From Arcobacter siniprincipis (GTDB lineage Bacteria > Campylobacterota > Campylobacteria > Campylobacterales > Arcobacteraceae), in NCBI RefSeq assembly GCF_048571125.1, contig NZ_CP182343.1, positions 248,001-312,000 of the forward strand: a stretch of 64,000 bases of DNA. The letters run 5' to 3'. Every line of letters starts with the position of its first letter. Positions within the stretch are counted from its first letter, which is position 1. A program made the position numbers and the translations under genes. The notes beneath the pieces were generated by a model. It made no database searches. It worked only from the letters and a program-made list of their open reading frames with translations, and was not told the DNA's origin. Below, piece after piece: positions 1-7,470 of the stretch.

Positions 1-163
1 ATCTTACTGCAAAAGAAGTTGCACAAATAGCACCTAAAAGCCAAGGAATGGGTAAATTTAAATATATGAAAATGATAGAACCTAATGCTCCAATGCCAAG
101 TGTTAATACTATTTTTAATAAGTCATTAATTGCATTTGTAAAGGAGGTTTTATCTATATTCAT
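1..163 (-). CDS. AbrB-family membrane protein, N-terminal fragment
   Basis: Only the first 54 codons lie in the window; the gene continues past base 1. The ATG at 163 is preceded by AAGGAT on the minus strand. The visible protein has a short polar start, then hydrophobic segments with a P-I-P-W-L-L-G-A motif. That motif is typical of the repeated unit of AbrB/AmoA-type putative regulators and transporters (PF05145 family, from family knowledge). The start overlaps the end of the carbonic anhydrase gene by 14 bases, so it is probably the last gene, or one of the last, of the same minus-strand operon. The exact function of this family is unsettled. Confidence 0.6.
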   Translation of the reverse strand, partial: MNIDKTSFTNAINDLLKIVLTLGIGALGSIIFIYLNLPIPWLLGAICATSFAVR

Positions 164-797
164 TTATATCCTTATATTCATTATTAATGTGATCATAAAA
201 CTCTATTGAGCCATCAATTAAATTATAATACCAACCATGAATAGTAATCTCTTTGGTAAGAACTTTTCTTTTTATTGCTGGGTATGTTAGTAGATTTTCT
301 AATTGGCATATTATAGAGTTTTTTTCCGTTGCTTTATATAAATCTTCCTTGTTTTTATATAGATGCTTGGTTTTTAATGTCATATCTTTTGCTTTTTTAC
401 CCAATTCTAGCCATTTTTTTATATTTATATATTCATTTGTATTTGGAATATCTTCATATAAACTTTGGCATGCTCCACAATATGAATGTCCACAAACAAT
501 TATATTTGATACTTTTAAGACTGAAACTGCATATTCTATAGCAGAGGCATTACCATGAAAGTCTCCATTTGCACTATATGGAGGTACAAAATTGCCTATG
601 TTTCTAAGAGTAAATAAATCGCCTGGTTTATTTCCTACCATAAAATCAGTTGTTATTCTACTATCACAACAACTTATAAATAAGATTTTAGGTTTCTGAC
701 CATTTGTGATTAGCTCTTGTAGGTCATCTTTAAACTCTTCAAAATGATATTTACGAAATAGCTTATTACCTCGTATTAAATTTTTTATTGGATTCAT
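150..797 (-). CDS. can: beta-class carbonic anhydrase
   Basis: The product interconverts CO2 and bicarbonate in the cytoplasm. The 215-residue protein has the zinc-site motif C43-C-D45-S-R47 and the second site H104-S-Y-C107-G-A-C, which together define the beta class. Length is normal for the family. The gene sits 42 bases downstream of the histidine kinase gene and overlaps the next membrane gene. It therefore appears to be read with the tct transporter and two-component genes, an unusual association. Bicarbonate supply for anaplerotic carboxylation of imported or derived C4 acids is a possible link, but that is inference. Confidence 0.93.
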   Translation of the reverse strand: MNPIKNLIRGNKLFRKYHFEEFKDDLQELITNGQKPKILFISCCDSRITTDFMVGNKPGDLFTLRNIGNFVPPYSANGDFHGNASAIEYAVSVLKVSNIIVCGHSYCGACQSLYEDIPNTNEYINIKKWLELGKKAKDMTLKTKHLYKNKEDLYKATEKNSIICQLENLLTYPAIKRKVLTKEITIHGWYYNLIDGSIEFYDHINNEYKDINEYR

Positions 798-839
798 AAA
801 ATATGATATCTATAAAAAATGTAATTAAAATCAAATTAT

Positions 840-3011
840 TTATATCTCTATTGAGAATATTGCTCCATTAGTAGAATTTTTTACTCTAATTGTTCCGTTC
901 ATTTTTTCTTCAATAATCATTTTTGTCATATATAGTCCAATACCTGTACCATAATCATATTTTGTAGTGAAGTAAGGATCAAAAATCTTATTTATAATAG
1001 TATCATCGATTCCTCCTGCATTATCTTCAATGTGTAAACATAACTTTTCATTTTTTTGTGCATAAATTTTTATTTGTGGATTTTGGATATTCTTTTCTAA
1101 TAAAATATCTTTTGCATTTGATATGATATTCATAATTGCTTGAGAATATTCATTTTTATACCCATTGATTTTATAATCTTTCTCAATATTTATAATAAGT
1201 TCTATATGGTGAAAAGTTAGAGTGGATTTTACTATTTTTAGTGCATTGTCTATTGCTTCATTTAAAAAAAAGAGTTCTTTTTTTGAATTAGGATTGAAAA
1301 AGTTTCTAAAGTCATCTATTGTTTTTGACATATATTCAAGTAAATCATTTGCTTCATCAACTCTATTTTGAAGATACTTTTTATCTAATTCTTTATAATC
1401 ATAAGCAGATTCAATATCAAAAAATAAACCTGAGACTTGAGATAAAGGTTGTCTCCATTGGTGGGCAATATTGCCTATCATTTCACCCATTGCTGCCATT
1501 TTTGATTTTTGGATTAATATATTTTGTTGTTTTACTTTCTCTTCTTTTAGAATTGTTCTCTCTGTAATATCCCTCAATGAAGCAAAAAGTAAATTTTGAT
1601 TTTCATAGGAATAGATAATTGCATTTAGTTCTACCGTTCTTGTTTGTTTATCTTTTGTAAATAATTTTACTGTTTTGACTAAAGATTTTGATTGTTTGAT
1701 TTCTTCTAAACTCAATTGATCAAATAAATTAAAAAAGTCTTTATATAATATTTCACTTAACTCATAACCTATAGTTTTAAGGGCAGTATTATTTAGACTT
1801 AAGATACGAGTACTATTATTGATTATTTCAGAGATTATAAAACCATCATTGCTATAGTTGAAAAGTAGGGCATATTTCTCTTCATTTTGTTTAACTTTGC
1901 TTCTGTACTGATTAAATAGTTCCTCTATTTTTCTTGTAAAAAGTAAGGAAAAAAAGAAAAAGACTATGGTCATAACTATAATGATGATGATTAGTTTTAG
2001 AATATTTCTGTAAAGGTTATCTAAAGATATTTTAGTCTCTTTTTTTACTATTTGATTGATATTTGATAGGTTTACTCCCACCGCTATAAAATATCTATAC
2101 TCTTTGATATATGTAGCATAAAACAACTTTTGATTATAATCATAATAAGTTGCTTCGTTTGCCTCATAATTTGTGTTTATAAGAAGTTTTTTTACTGCTT
2201 CAAGTTCTTTGTCTGAAGTTATGATATTTTTTTGTATTAGAAGTTTACTTTTGTTCATAATATTATTTAAACTATTTATTTTATAAATAAAAATAAACTC
2301 ATCATTATTGAAACCTTGCAAGGTGATTTTTTTTAGAAGTTTATTTGTTAATTCCGCATGATTACTCTCTAAATTACTTGCAGAACCTATTATTAGCCCC
2401 AACTCTTTTAGGTGTCTTGAATAAGTGATTCTTTTATTTGGTCTGTACCAATTATAGTCCAAGAAGTTTTGAGTATTAGGATTTGCATTTATCATTTTGT
2501 TTATAAATTTCACCCCATCCAAATCTTCAAAATCAAGGAAATTTATTCCTTCATTTTTAGGATAATCAGTATTTAAGAGTAGAGTTCCTTTTGTATTTAA
2601 AATAAAGTAATTAATATCATTTTTTTCTTGGGCAATCTCTCTTAATGATTTTGATATTAGATCTATTTGGTCTTCTTTTGAGAGGTTTTTTGAAGATTTA
2701 TATAAAGAATATGCTAAATTATATGCGATGATTGATTGATTTTTTATTCTTTGTTTTTTGCTATTTAGTATTGAAAGAGATTCAAAGTCTATGTCATTTT
2801 TAAGATTTTGAACTGATGTTTTAATATAAAACATCTCCCTTTCTATTAATGTATTTTTGAAACTTTTTATATGAGTTCTAAAATTGCTATATTCGGTTTT
2901 TATTAGAACTATACCAATTATAGTTGCGACAATTAATATAATAATTGTAGAACTAAGTAAAGTAGTCTTTTTTATTCCTTGTTCTACTGTTTGATTATAC
3001 TTATTTTTCAA
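840..3011 (-). CDS. membrane sensor histidine kinase with periplasmic sensing and PAS domains
   Basis: The 723-residue protein has TM1 at about 17-38, a long periplasmic region of cache type to about 335, and TM2 at about 338-360. A PAS domain (about 380-490), a HisKA segment with phospho-acceptor H517 in N-I-A-H-Q-W-R-Q-P-L, and a HATPase_c domain (N box near 628, D-N-A-G-G near 663, G-T-G-I-G-L near 688) follow. The start is a TTG at 3011 that overlaps the upstream response regulator by 11 bases. It lies downstream of tctCBA and its paired regulator, so sensing of tricarboxylate or dicarboxylate substrates for that transporter is likely. The ligand cannot be read from the sequence. Confidence 0.9.
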   Translation of the reverse strand: MKNKYNQTVEQGIKKTTLLSSTIIILIVATIIGIVLIKTEYSNFRTHIKSFKNTLIEREMFYIKTSVQNLKNDIDFESLSILNSKKQRIKNQSIIAYNLAYSLYKSSKNLSKEDQIDLISKSLREIAQEKNDINYFILNTKGTLLLNTDYPKNEGINFLDFEDLDGVKFINKMINANPNTQNFLDYNWYRPNKRITYSRHLKELGLIIGSASNLESNHAELTNKLLKKITLQGFNNDEFIFIYKINSLNNIMNKSKLLIQKNIITSDKELEAVKKLLINTNYEANEATYYDYNQKLFYATYIKEYRYFIAVGVNLSNINQIVKKETKISLDNLYRNILKLIIIIIVMTIVFFFFSLLFTRKIEELFNQYRSKVKQNEEKYALLFNYSNDGFIISEIINNSTRILSLNNTALKTIGYELSEILYKDFFNLFDQLSLEEIKQSKSLVKTVKLFTKDKQTRTVELNAIIYSYENQNLLFASLRDITERTILKEEKVKQQNILIQKSKMAAMGEMIGNIAHQWRQPLSQVSGLFFDIESAYDYKELDKKYLQNRVDEANDLLEYMSKTIDDFRNFFNPNSKKELFFLNEAIDNALKIVKSTLTFHHIELIINIEKDYKINGYKNEYSQAIMNIISNAKDILLEKNIQNPQIKIYAQKNEKLCLHIEDNAGGIDDTIINKIFDPYFTTKYDYGTGIGLYMTKMIIEEKMNGTIRVKNSTNGAIFSIEI

Positions 3012-3681
3012 GATTTAGTTTGTACCCCATATTTGAAATATTTTTAATACAATTAAATGGAATCTTTTTTCGTAAAAATCCAAGGGAAGTTCGTAAAGAA
3101 TTTAAACTCATATATTCTCCATCCCAAACATGTTGTTCAATCTCTTGATAAGAGACTATTCTATTTTTATTTAATACTAAAAGTTTCAAAAACAATAACT
3201 CTTTTTTTGTTAGATTGATTACTTGACCTTTATTATAAAATAAAGAAGTATTGTTGTCAAAATAAAATTTATCACCCAAGATTATTTTAAAATCTTTCTC
3301 TTTTTCTAAAGCTTCTACTGCTTTTGAAAGAGCAGGAAGGAGGTTTCTACTTGTAAGGGGTTTGATAATATATTTTTCTAGGTTTAACTCAATTGCATCC
3401 ATCAAATAACTTTTTTCACTAAATGCTGTTGAGATTATGATTTTTGTAGTTGTGTCTTTTTGTCTTATTTTTTTTGCTAAAGATATGCCATCGAGCTTTG
3501 GCATTTTTATATCTGTTAGAATAATATCTGGATGATATTTTTTATAAAACTCATATCCCTCTTCTCCATCTTTTGCTTCATATAGTTCATTAAACATACG
3601 ATTTAAAAATCGGGAATTGATAGTTCTTACGCCTTCATCATCTTCAATATATAAAATAGTATATTTTTTAAAATCATCCAT
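3001..3681 (-). CDS. OmpR-type response regulator of the tct system
   Basis: The 226-residue protein has an N-terminal receiver domain with acidic pocket E13-D14-D15 and phospho-acceptor D57 (I-L-T-D-I-K-M-P). Its C-terminal winged-helix DNA-binding domain (about 145-224) has the L-T-K-K-E-L-L-F-L-K-L-L pattern of Trans_reg_C. It is placed between tctA and the kinase and overlaps the kinase by 11 bases, so the two form a two-component pair. By analogy with TctD/TctE it probably controls the tct genes. The gap to tctA holds a hairpin that may lower its expression relative to the transporter. Confidence 0.9.
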   Translation of the reverse strand: MDDFKKYTILYIEDDEGVRTINSRFLNRMFNELYEAKDGEEGYEFYKKYHPDIILTDIKMPKLDGISLAKKIRQKDTTTKIIISTAFSEKSYLMDAIELNLEKYIIKPLTSRNLLPALSKAVEALEKEKDFKIILGDKFYFDNNTSLFYNKGQVINLTKKELLFLKLLVLNKNRIVSYQEIEQHVWDGEYMSLNSLRTSLGFLRKKIPFNCIKNISNMGYKLNLEK

Positions 3682-3697
3682 TACTACCTCTTTTAAA

Positions 3698-3725
3698 AGA
3701 AAAGAGAAATTTAATTCTCTTTTTT
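3698..3725 (-). terminator. hairpin at the tctA/response-regulator junction
   Basis: AAAGAGAA at 3701-3708 pairs with TTCTCTTT at 3715-3722, with a 6-base loop that includes part of the tctA stop. On the minus strand the stem is followed by CTTTT. This looks like a weak terminator or attenuator giving partial read-through from the transporter genes into the regulator genes. Confidence 0.5.
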
Positions 3726-5228
3726 CTTTCTAATTTTAGCTGAAAATTCACTAAATAAAGGAACTAACAATAAAATTATCGTGATGATTAATATTGATAA
3801 AGTAATAGGTCTTTCCCATAGAAAAGATAAAGAACCATCACTAATAGTCAATGCTCGTCTTAAATTGTTTTCCATCATTCCACCTAAAATAAAACCCAAA
3901 ATCATAGGTGCCATTGGAAAGTCAACGATTCTTAAAAACAGAGCAACAACTGCAAAAACTGTCATCATATAAATATCAAAGTTATTAAAGGTAACCAAAT
4001 AAACCCCAACAAGTGAGAAGAATATAATCAATGGCAACAATAACTGCTTAGGCAATGTTAAAAGTTTCGCAATATATGGAATCAAAGGTAAATTTAAAAC
4101 TAAGAGTACTATATTACCAATATACATAGAAATAATAACTGACCAAAATAATTCTGGATTATCCACATACATAGTAGGTCCTGGTTGAATTCCATAAGAA
4201 ATCAATGCCCCTAAAATAATAGCAGTAGTTCCACTTCCTGGAATACCTAAAGTAAGTAAAGGTACAAAAGAACCAGAACAAGCTGCATTATTTGCACTTT
4301 CAGGAGCTGCAAGTCCTTTAATACTTCCTTTTCCAAAATTTAGTTTTTCTTTTACACTTGCAATTGATCTCTCCATCCCATAAGCTAAAAATGAAGCAAT
4401 TGTTGCACCTGCTCCTGGAAGAACTCCAACAAAAAATCCAAGTACAGAAGACCTACCAATAGTTGGAATCATCTCTTTTACTTCTTCTCGTGTAAGTTTT
4501 AGACTTCCAATATCTTTTTTAAGCTCTTCTTCTTCCTCTTTTGTAGTTTGGTGACTTTCTAAAACATTCATTAACGCTTCAGATAAAGCAAAGGCTGCCA
4601 TTGCTAAAAGTAAAAATGAGATTCCATCAATCAAATCTAATCTTCCAAAAGTAAATCTAGCAATACCAGAATCAGAATCACTTCCAACAGTTGCTAACAT
4701 AAGACCAAAGATAGTCATAATAGCAGCTTTTAAGAATTTACCTTTTCCAGCAAAGGCTGCAACCGCTGTAAGACCTAATACCATTAAGGCAAAATAATCA
4801 GATGATTGGAAACTCAAACTTACAGATGCTAAAGCAGGTGCTGCAAAAAGTAAGAATACAGCTGCAATAGTTCCCCCTGAAAATGAAGAATAAGCAGCGA
4901 TTGCTAAGGCTTTTCCTGCATGTCCATTTTTTGCCATTGGGTAACCATCAAATGATGAAGCAACTGTTCCTGCGACTCCTGGAGCATTAATCAAAATTGA
5001 TGAAGTAGAACCTCCAAATATAGCACCATAATAAACTCCCGCAATCAAAATAAGTCCAGAAGATGGTTCCATCCCATAAGTAATAGGAATCATCAAGGCA
5101 ATTGCAGATATTGGACCTAGTCCTGGAAGCATACCAATGAATGTACCAGCAAAACACCCAATTGCTACCATTAGGATATTATATGCGCTAAGAGCCGTTC
5201 CTGCTCCTTGTAATATACCATCTAACAT
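3711..5228 (-). CDS. tctA: tripartite tricarboxylate transporter, large membrane subunit TctA
   Basis: The 505-residue, highly hydrophobic protein is the translocation subunit of a TTT-family secondary transporter working with a periplasmic binding protein. The N-terminal G-x-x-x-G-x-L-P-G-L-G-P motif (about 29-41), the repeated G-V-L-P-G-A-G-A-T region (about 267-277) and about 11-12 membrane segments fit TctA (PF01970). Length is normal (about 500). Its ATG at 5228 overlaps the tctB stop by one base, indicating translational coupling. A good AGGAG lies upstream. Substrate (citrate or another carboxylate) cannot be assigned. Confidence 0.95.
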   Translation of the reverse strand: MLDGILQGAGTALSAYNILMVAIGCFAGTFIGMLPGLGPISAIALMIPITYGMEPSSGLILIAGVYYGAIFGGSTSSILINAPGVAGTVASSFDGYPMAKNGHAGKALAIAAYSSFSGGTIAAVFLLFAAPALASVSLSFQSSDYFALMVLGLTAVAAFAGKGKFLKAAIMTIFGLMLATVGSDSDSGIARFTFGRLDLIDGISFLLLAMAAFALSEALMNVLESHQTTKEEEEELKKDIGSLKLTREEVKEMIPTIGRSSVLGFFVGVLPGAGATIASFLAYGMERSIASVKEKLNFGKGSIKGLAAPESANNAACSGSFVPLLTLGIPGSGTTAIILGALISYGIQPGPTMYVDNPELFWSVIISMYIGNIVLLVLNLPLIPYIAKLLTLPKQLLLPLIIFFSLVGVYLVTFNNFDIYMMTVFAVVALFLRIVDFPMAPMILGFILGGMMENNLRRALTISDGSLSFLWERPITLSILIITIILLLVPLFSEFSAKIRKKKEN

Positions 5229-5710
5229 TAGTTTACTCCTAATAAATTATTGATAAACTCACCTGCATCTATATATACCCCTAAAACATTGTTTAGTAAT
5301 ACATAAAATCCCACAGATACTCCAACTGATATTAAAAATATTCTTTTTATATTTCTCTCTTTTAAGATAAAAAATCCTATTGCTAAAAATATCATTGTAG
5401 AAAAAATAAAACCTAATGGTCTTATTGTAAACCCATAAAAAATCATAAGTATAATAAAAAGTGTCGTAGTTTTTAAATCTAAACTTCTTAAATAAGTTAA
5501 TGATAGGTTTTCTTCATTTTTTTCTAATAGTGATAAAATTAATAAAATTATTGATACGATAATTCCTGTTAATCCAATATAATAAGGAAATGTAGAAGCG
5601 GTCATTACTTCAAACTGTGCCATTGGCATCTTTTTTATACTAAATACAGAATAAAAATAGAAACTTGAAAAAGCTAAAAAAAATATTGAGCCTATTGTAT
5701 TTTTTGTCAT
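5228..5710 (-). CDS. tctB: tripartite tricarboxylate transporter, small membrane subunit TctB
   Basis: A 160-residue four-helix membrane protein of the TctB family, partner of TctA. I chose the ATG at 5710 because AAAGGA lies 7 bases upstream on the minus strand. The reading frame extends nine codons further (to 5737) without a ribosome site, into the hairpin that follows tctC. Its translation-initiation region is GGACAACAAATG, one base away from the perfect complement of the conserved single-stranded region of the two small RNAs encoded upstream of tctC. It is thus a candidate target. Confidence 0.9.
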   Translation of the reverse strand: MTKNTIGSIFFLAFSSFYFYSVFSIKKMPMAQFEVMTASTFPYYIGLTGIIVSIILLILSLLEKNEENLSLTYLRSLDLKTTTLFIILMIFYGFTIRPLGFIFSTMIFLAIGFFILKERNIKRIFLISVGVSVGFYVLLNNVLGVYIDAGEFINNLLGVN

Positions 5711-5724
5711 TTGTTGTCCTTTAT

Positions 5725-5750
5725 ATAAATAGAGCAAAAGCTCTATTTAT
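5725..5750 (-). promoter_or_regulatory. intercistronic stem-loop between tctC and tctB
   Basis: A perfect 11-bp inverted repeat (5725-5735 and 5740-5750) with an AAAA loop on the + strand starts directly after the tctC stop and ends just before the tctB ribosome site. There is no T-tract, so it is not a classical terminator. Such hairpins commonly protect the upstream binding-protein message from 3' exonucleases and raise its level over the permease genes. Confidence 0.6.
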
Positions 5751-5751
5751 C

Positions 5752-6723
5752 CTATAGAAATCCCATTTCTTTCATCAAAGATGAGATTGTTTTTTCTTGA
5801 TTTTCTAGGAATGTTTTAAATTGAGTTGTTGGTTTATATAAATTTGCCCAACCATTTCTTGATCTAACTGTTTCCCACTCTTTTGTTTTGTACATATCCC
5901 CAAGAACTTTTGCAAAAGCATCGATTTTTTCTTGTGGTAAGTTTGGTGCTCCAAAAAAACCTCTCCAGTTAGCAAAATATGCATCTACACCCATACTTTT
6001 GAAACTTGGGATTCCATCAATTGATTCATCAGAAGTAATACCTATGATTCTTACTTCACCTTTTTTATGTTTTTCTAAAACTTCTCCAAGTCCTGTTGAT
6101 AAAATATCAACTTCACCTGTTAATAATCCTGCAAGCGCTTTTCCTCCCGCATCATAAGGCACATATCTTACATTTGTTGGGTTTCCACCTGCTGCTTTAA
6201 AGATTTGTGCAGCTACAAGGTGATCCATACTTCCTCTTGAACTTCCACCTGCGATTTTTATTTTTCTTGGATTTTTATCAAAAGCAGCTTTTACATCAGC
6301 CCAAGTTTTATATTTAGAGTCAGTTCTTACAACTAAAGCTCCATAATCAGCAACAACCGCAGAGATTAAAGATAAGTCTCTAAATGATTGAGGAAATACA
6401 CCTTGTAATGATCTAATTACGATTGGAGTTGAATTTACCATTAATGTCTCTTGTTGTTTGTCAGCAGTTTCTATTAAGTAAGCGATAGCTTTTCCACCAC
6501 CACCTCCTGACATATTTTCAAAAGAAGTTTCGTCAACTAAACCAGAATTCTTAAGAGCTTCCCCAACTCCTCTAGCAGTCCCATCCCAACCACCACCGGC
6601 ACCACCAGGGATTAGGAAATGGATTTTTTCAACTTCTGAAGCAACAGAAGTCATAGCTAATCCAGCAACTAAGCAACTAGCCAATGCAACATTTTTGCAA
6701 ATTTTTGAGATTTGTAATTTCAT
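5752..6723 (-). CDS. tctC: tripartite tricarboxylate transporter substrate-binding protein TctC
   Basis: The 323-residue periplasmic binding protein has an N-terminal signal peptide (about 1-28, ending in V-A-S). It has the Bug/TctC pattern: G-G-A-G-G-G-W-D near 40 and the P-Y-D-A-G-G-K-A-L near 190. It captures a carboxylate and delivers it to TctA/TctB. The start at 6723 has AAAGGACG upstream. It is the first gene of the minus-strand operon tctC-tctB-tctA-RR-HK-can. The 5' side holds the two small RNA units, the nearest of which ends 115 bases before the start codon. Confidence 0.94.
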   Translation of the reverse strand: MKLQISKICKNVALASCLVAGLAMTSVASEVEKIHFLIPGGAGGGWDGTARGVGEALKNSGLVDETSFENMSGGGGGKAIAYLIETADKQQETLMVNSTPIVIRSLQGVFPQSFRDLSLISAVVADYGALVVRTDSKYKTWADVKAAFDKNPRKIKIAGGSSRGSMDHLVAAQIFKAAGGNPTNVRYVPYDAGGKALAGLLTGEVDILSTGLGEVLEKHKKGEVRIIGITSDESIDGIPSFKSMGVDAYFANWRGFFGAPNLPQEKIDAFAKVLGDMYKTKEWETVRSRNGWANLYKPTTQFKTFLENQEKTISSLMKEMGFL

Positions 6724-6838
6724 TTTTCGTCCTTTGTTTGTTTCTATCTAAATATTAAATGAAAAAAATGTAAGAAAAATAAAATAAATATTTATTTTGG
6801 AAATTTTGTAAAAGACAAAAGTAAGGGAATTTTTAGGC

Positions 6839-6909
6839 AAAAAAAAAGAGGCTTCGTGGACCTCTTTTTTTGGAGAACAAATGAAAAAAGACGTTCGCAT
6901 TCGTCTTAT
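6839..6909 (-). ncRNA. predicted small RNA, copy 1
   Basis: On the minus strand a TATAAT box (6916-6921) is followed by a predicted transcript of about 71 nt. It holds hairpin B (AAGACG, 8-base loop, CGTCTT), a single-stranded linker containing CATTTGTTCTCC, then hairpin A (AAAAAGAGG, 9-base loop, CCTCTTTTT) running into nine T, a strong intrinsic terminator. All these parts are kept in copy 2. The linker is the reverse complement of GGAGAACAAATG, i.e. a Shine-Dalgarno plus start codon. This suggests an antisense regulator of translation initiation. An alternative is a leader/attenuator of the tct operon. Function is inferred. Confidence 0.6.
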
Positions 6910-6915
6910 AAAGAA

Positions 6916-6921
6916 ATTATA
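6916..6921 (-). promoter_or_regulatory. -10 box of small RNA copy 1
   Basis: TATAAT on the minus strand, about 7 bases before the predicted RNA start. The upstream 50 bases are AT-rich and shared with copy 2; no clear -35 box is seen, which is usual in Campylobacterota sigma70 promoters. Confidence 0.55.
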
Positions 6922-7050
6922 ACGGTTTATGATAAATGAATAAATAATCAAAGGTTAACAAAAAGATAACTTAACTAAAAGTTTATAAATTTGTAAAAAA
7001 ATGTAATAGTAAAGTTTGAAAATAGATTTTGAGTTTGTAGATTTTTGGGC

Positions 7051-7117
7051 AAAAAAAAAGAGGGTTCGCGACCTCTTTCTTTAGGAGAACAAATGAAGAC
7101 GTTCGTATTCGTCTTAT
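7051..7117 (-). ncRNA. predicted small RNA, copy 2
   Basis: On the minus strand TATACT (7124-7129) precedes a predicted transcript of about 67 nt. It contains hairpin B (AAGACG, loop AATACGAA, CGTCTT), the linker CATTTGTTCTCC, and terminator hairpin A (AAAGAGG, 8-base loop, CCTCTTT followed by T). The nine-T tract is intact on the minus strand, whereas on the + strand the T run is broken by a C, so the minus orientation is favoured. It is paralogous to the RNA at 6839-6909. The linker would pair with GGAG-N5-ATG sites. Confidence 0.6.
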
Positions 7118-7123
7118 AAGATA

Positions 7124-7129
7124 AGTATA
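7124..7129 (-). promoter_or_regulatory. -10 box of small RNA copy 2
   Basis: TATACT on the minus strand, aligned with the TATAAT of copy 1. Flanking upstream DNA is conserved between the two units. Confidence 0.5.
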
Positions 7130-7200
7130 ACAGGTGATGATGAATGGATAAATAATCAATAGTTAATGGATAGATAACCTGATGGGTAAATTTCTCTTGA

Positions 7201-7371
7201 AGACCTAAAGGTCTCCGCTTTCTTACTTTTTGGTCTCGAAAAAGTAAGCAAAAAAGACTGCCGAATTGATGAAGGCAGAGCTACCTAAGATTTCAGTCTT
7301 TTTTTTCTGCGTTGTGGAACTCGTCAATAAAGTGCATTTAGCACTTTATCTCCTCAAACAGTCCTCACTGT
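7201..7371. repeat. hairpin-rich non-coding element upstream of the KAP gene
   Basis: At least five stem-loops are packed in 170 bases. AGACC/GGTCT at 7201-7214; CTTACTTTTT/AAAAAGTAAG at 7222-7248. A long-range stem AAAAAAGACTG (7250-7260) with CAGTCTTTTTT (7294-7304); ATAAAGTGC/GCACTTTAT (9 bp) at 7326-7348; AACAGT/ACTGTT at 7356-7371. No open frame with coding character is present. It resembles the dispersed extragenic repeats of Arcobacter-type genomes, but only one copy is in view. Confidence 0.55.
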
Positions 7372-7470
7372 TCCCCGAAAAAAAAGCCTAAACTCTTAGC
7401 TTCATCAAAGGCAGGATTTAGTGCCATACGGTTAAAATAGTGACTATAAATAAAAAGTTAAAGAGTTGTT

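Larger units (their letters stand above)
6837..6970 (-). repeat. imperfect direct repeat, copy 1 (small RNA unit)
   Basis: This ~134-base stretch is repeated at 7048-7178 with conserved blocks: terminator hairpin, GGAGAACAAATG block (+ strand sense), second hairpin, -10 box and about 50 bases of AT-rich upstream DNA ending in GATAAC. The two copies are in the same orientation, with starts 211 bases apart. Confidence 0.85.
7048..7178 (-). repeat. imperfect direct repeat, copy 2 (small RNA unit)
   Basis: Second copy of the unit at 6837-6970. It differs mainly in short A-run lengths and in the loop of the terminator hairpin. The differences fall outside the hairpin stems and the 12-base linker, the pattern expected of a structured RNA. 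Confidence 0.85.

Noticed and set aside
6881..6922. Tiny + strand ORF (13 codons) behind GGAG in small RNA copy 1
   Set aside because: The matching ORF in copy 2 (7093-7119) is in a different frame because the A-run differs by four bases. The peptide is not conserved while the RNA structure is.
6748..6951. 67-codon frame on the minus strand across small RNA copy 1
   Set aside because: It runs through the terminator hairpin and poly-T tract and has low-complexity Phe/Ile-rich sequence. No equivalent occurs in copy 2.
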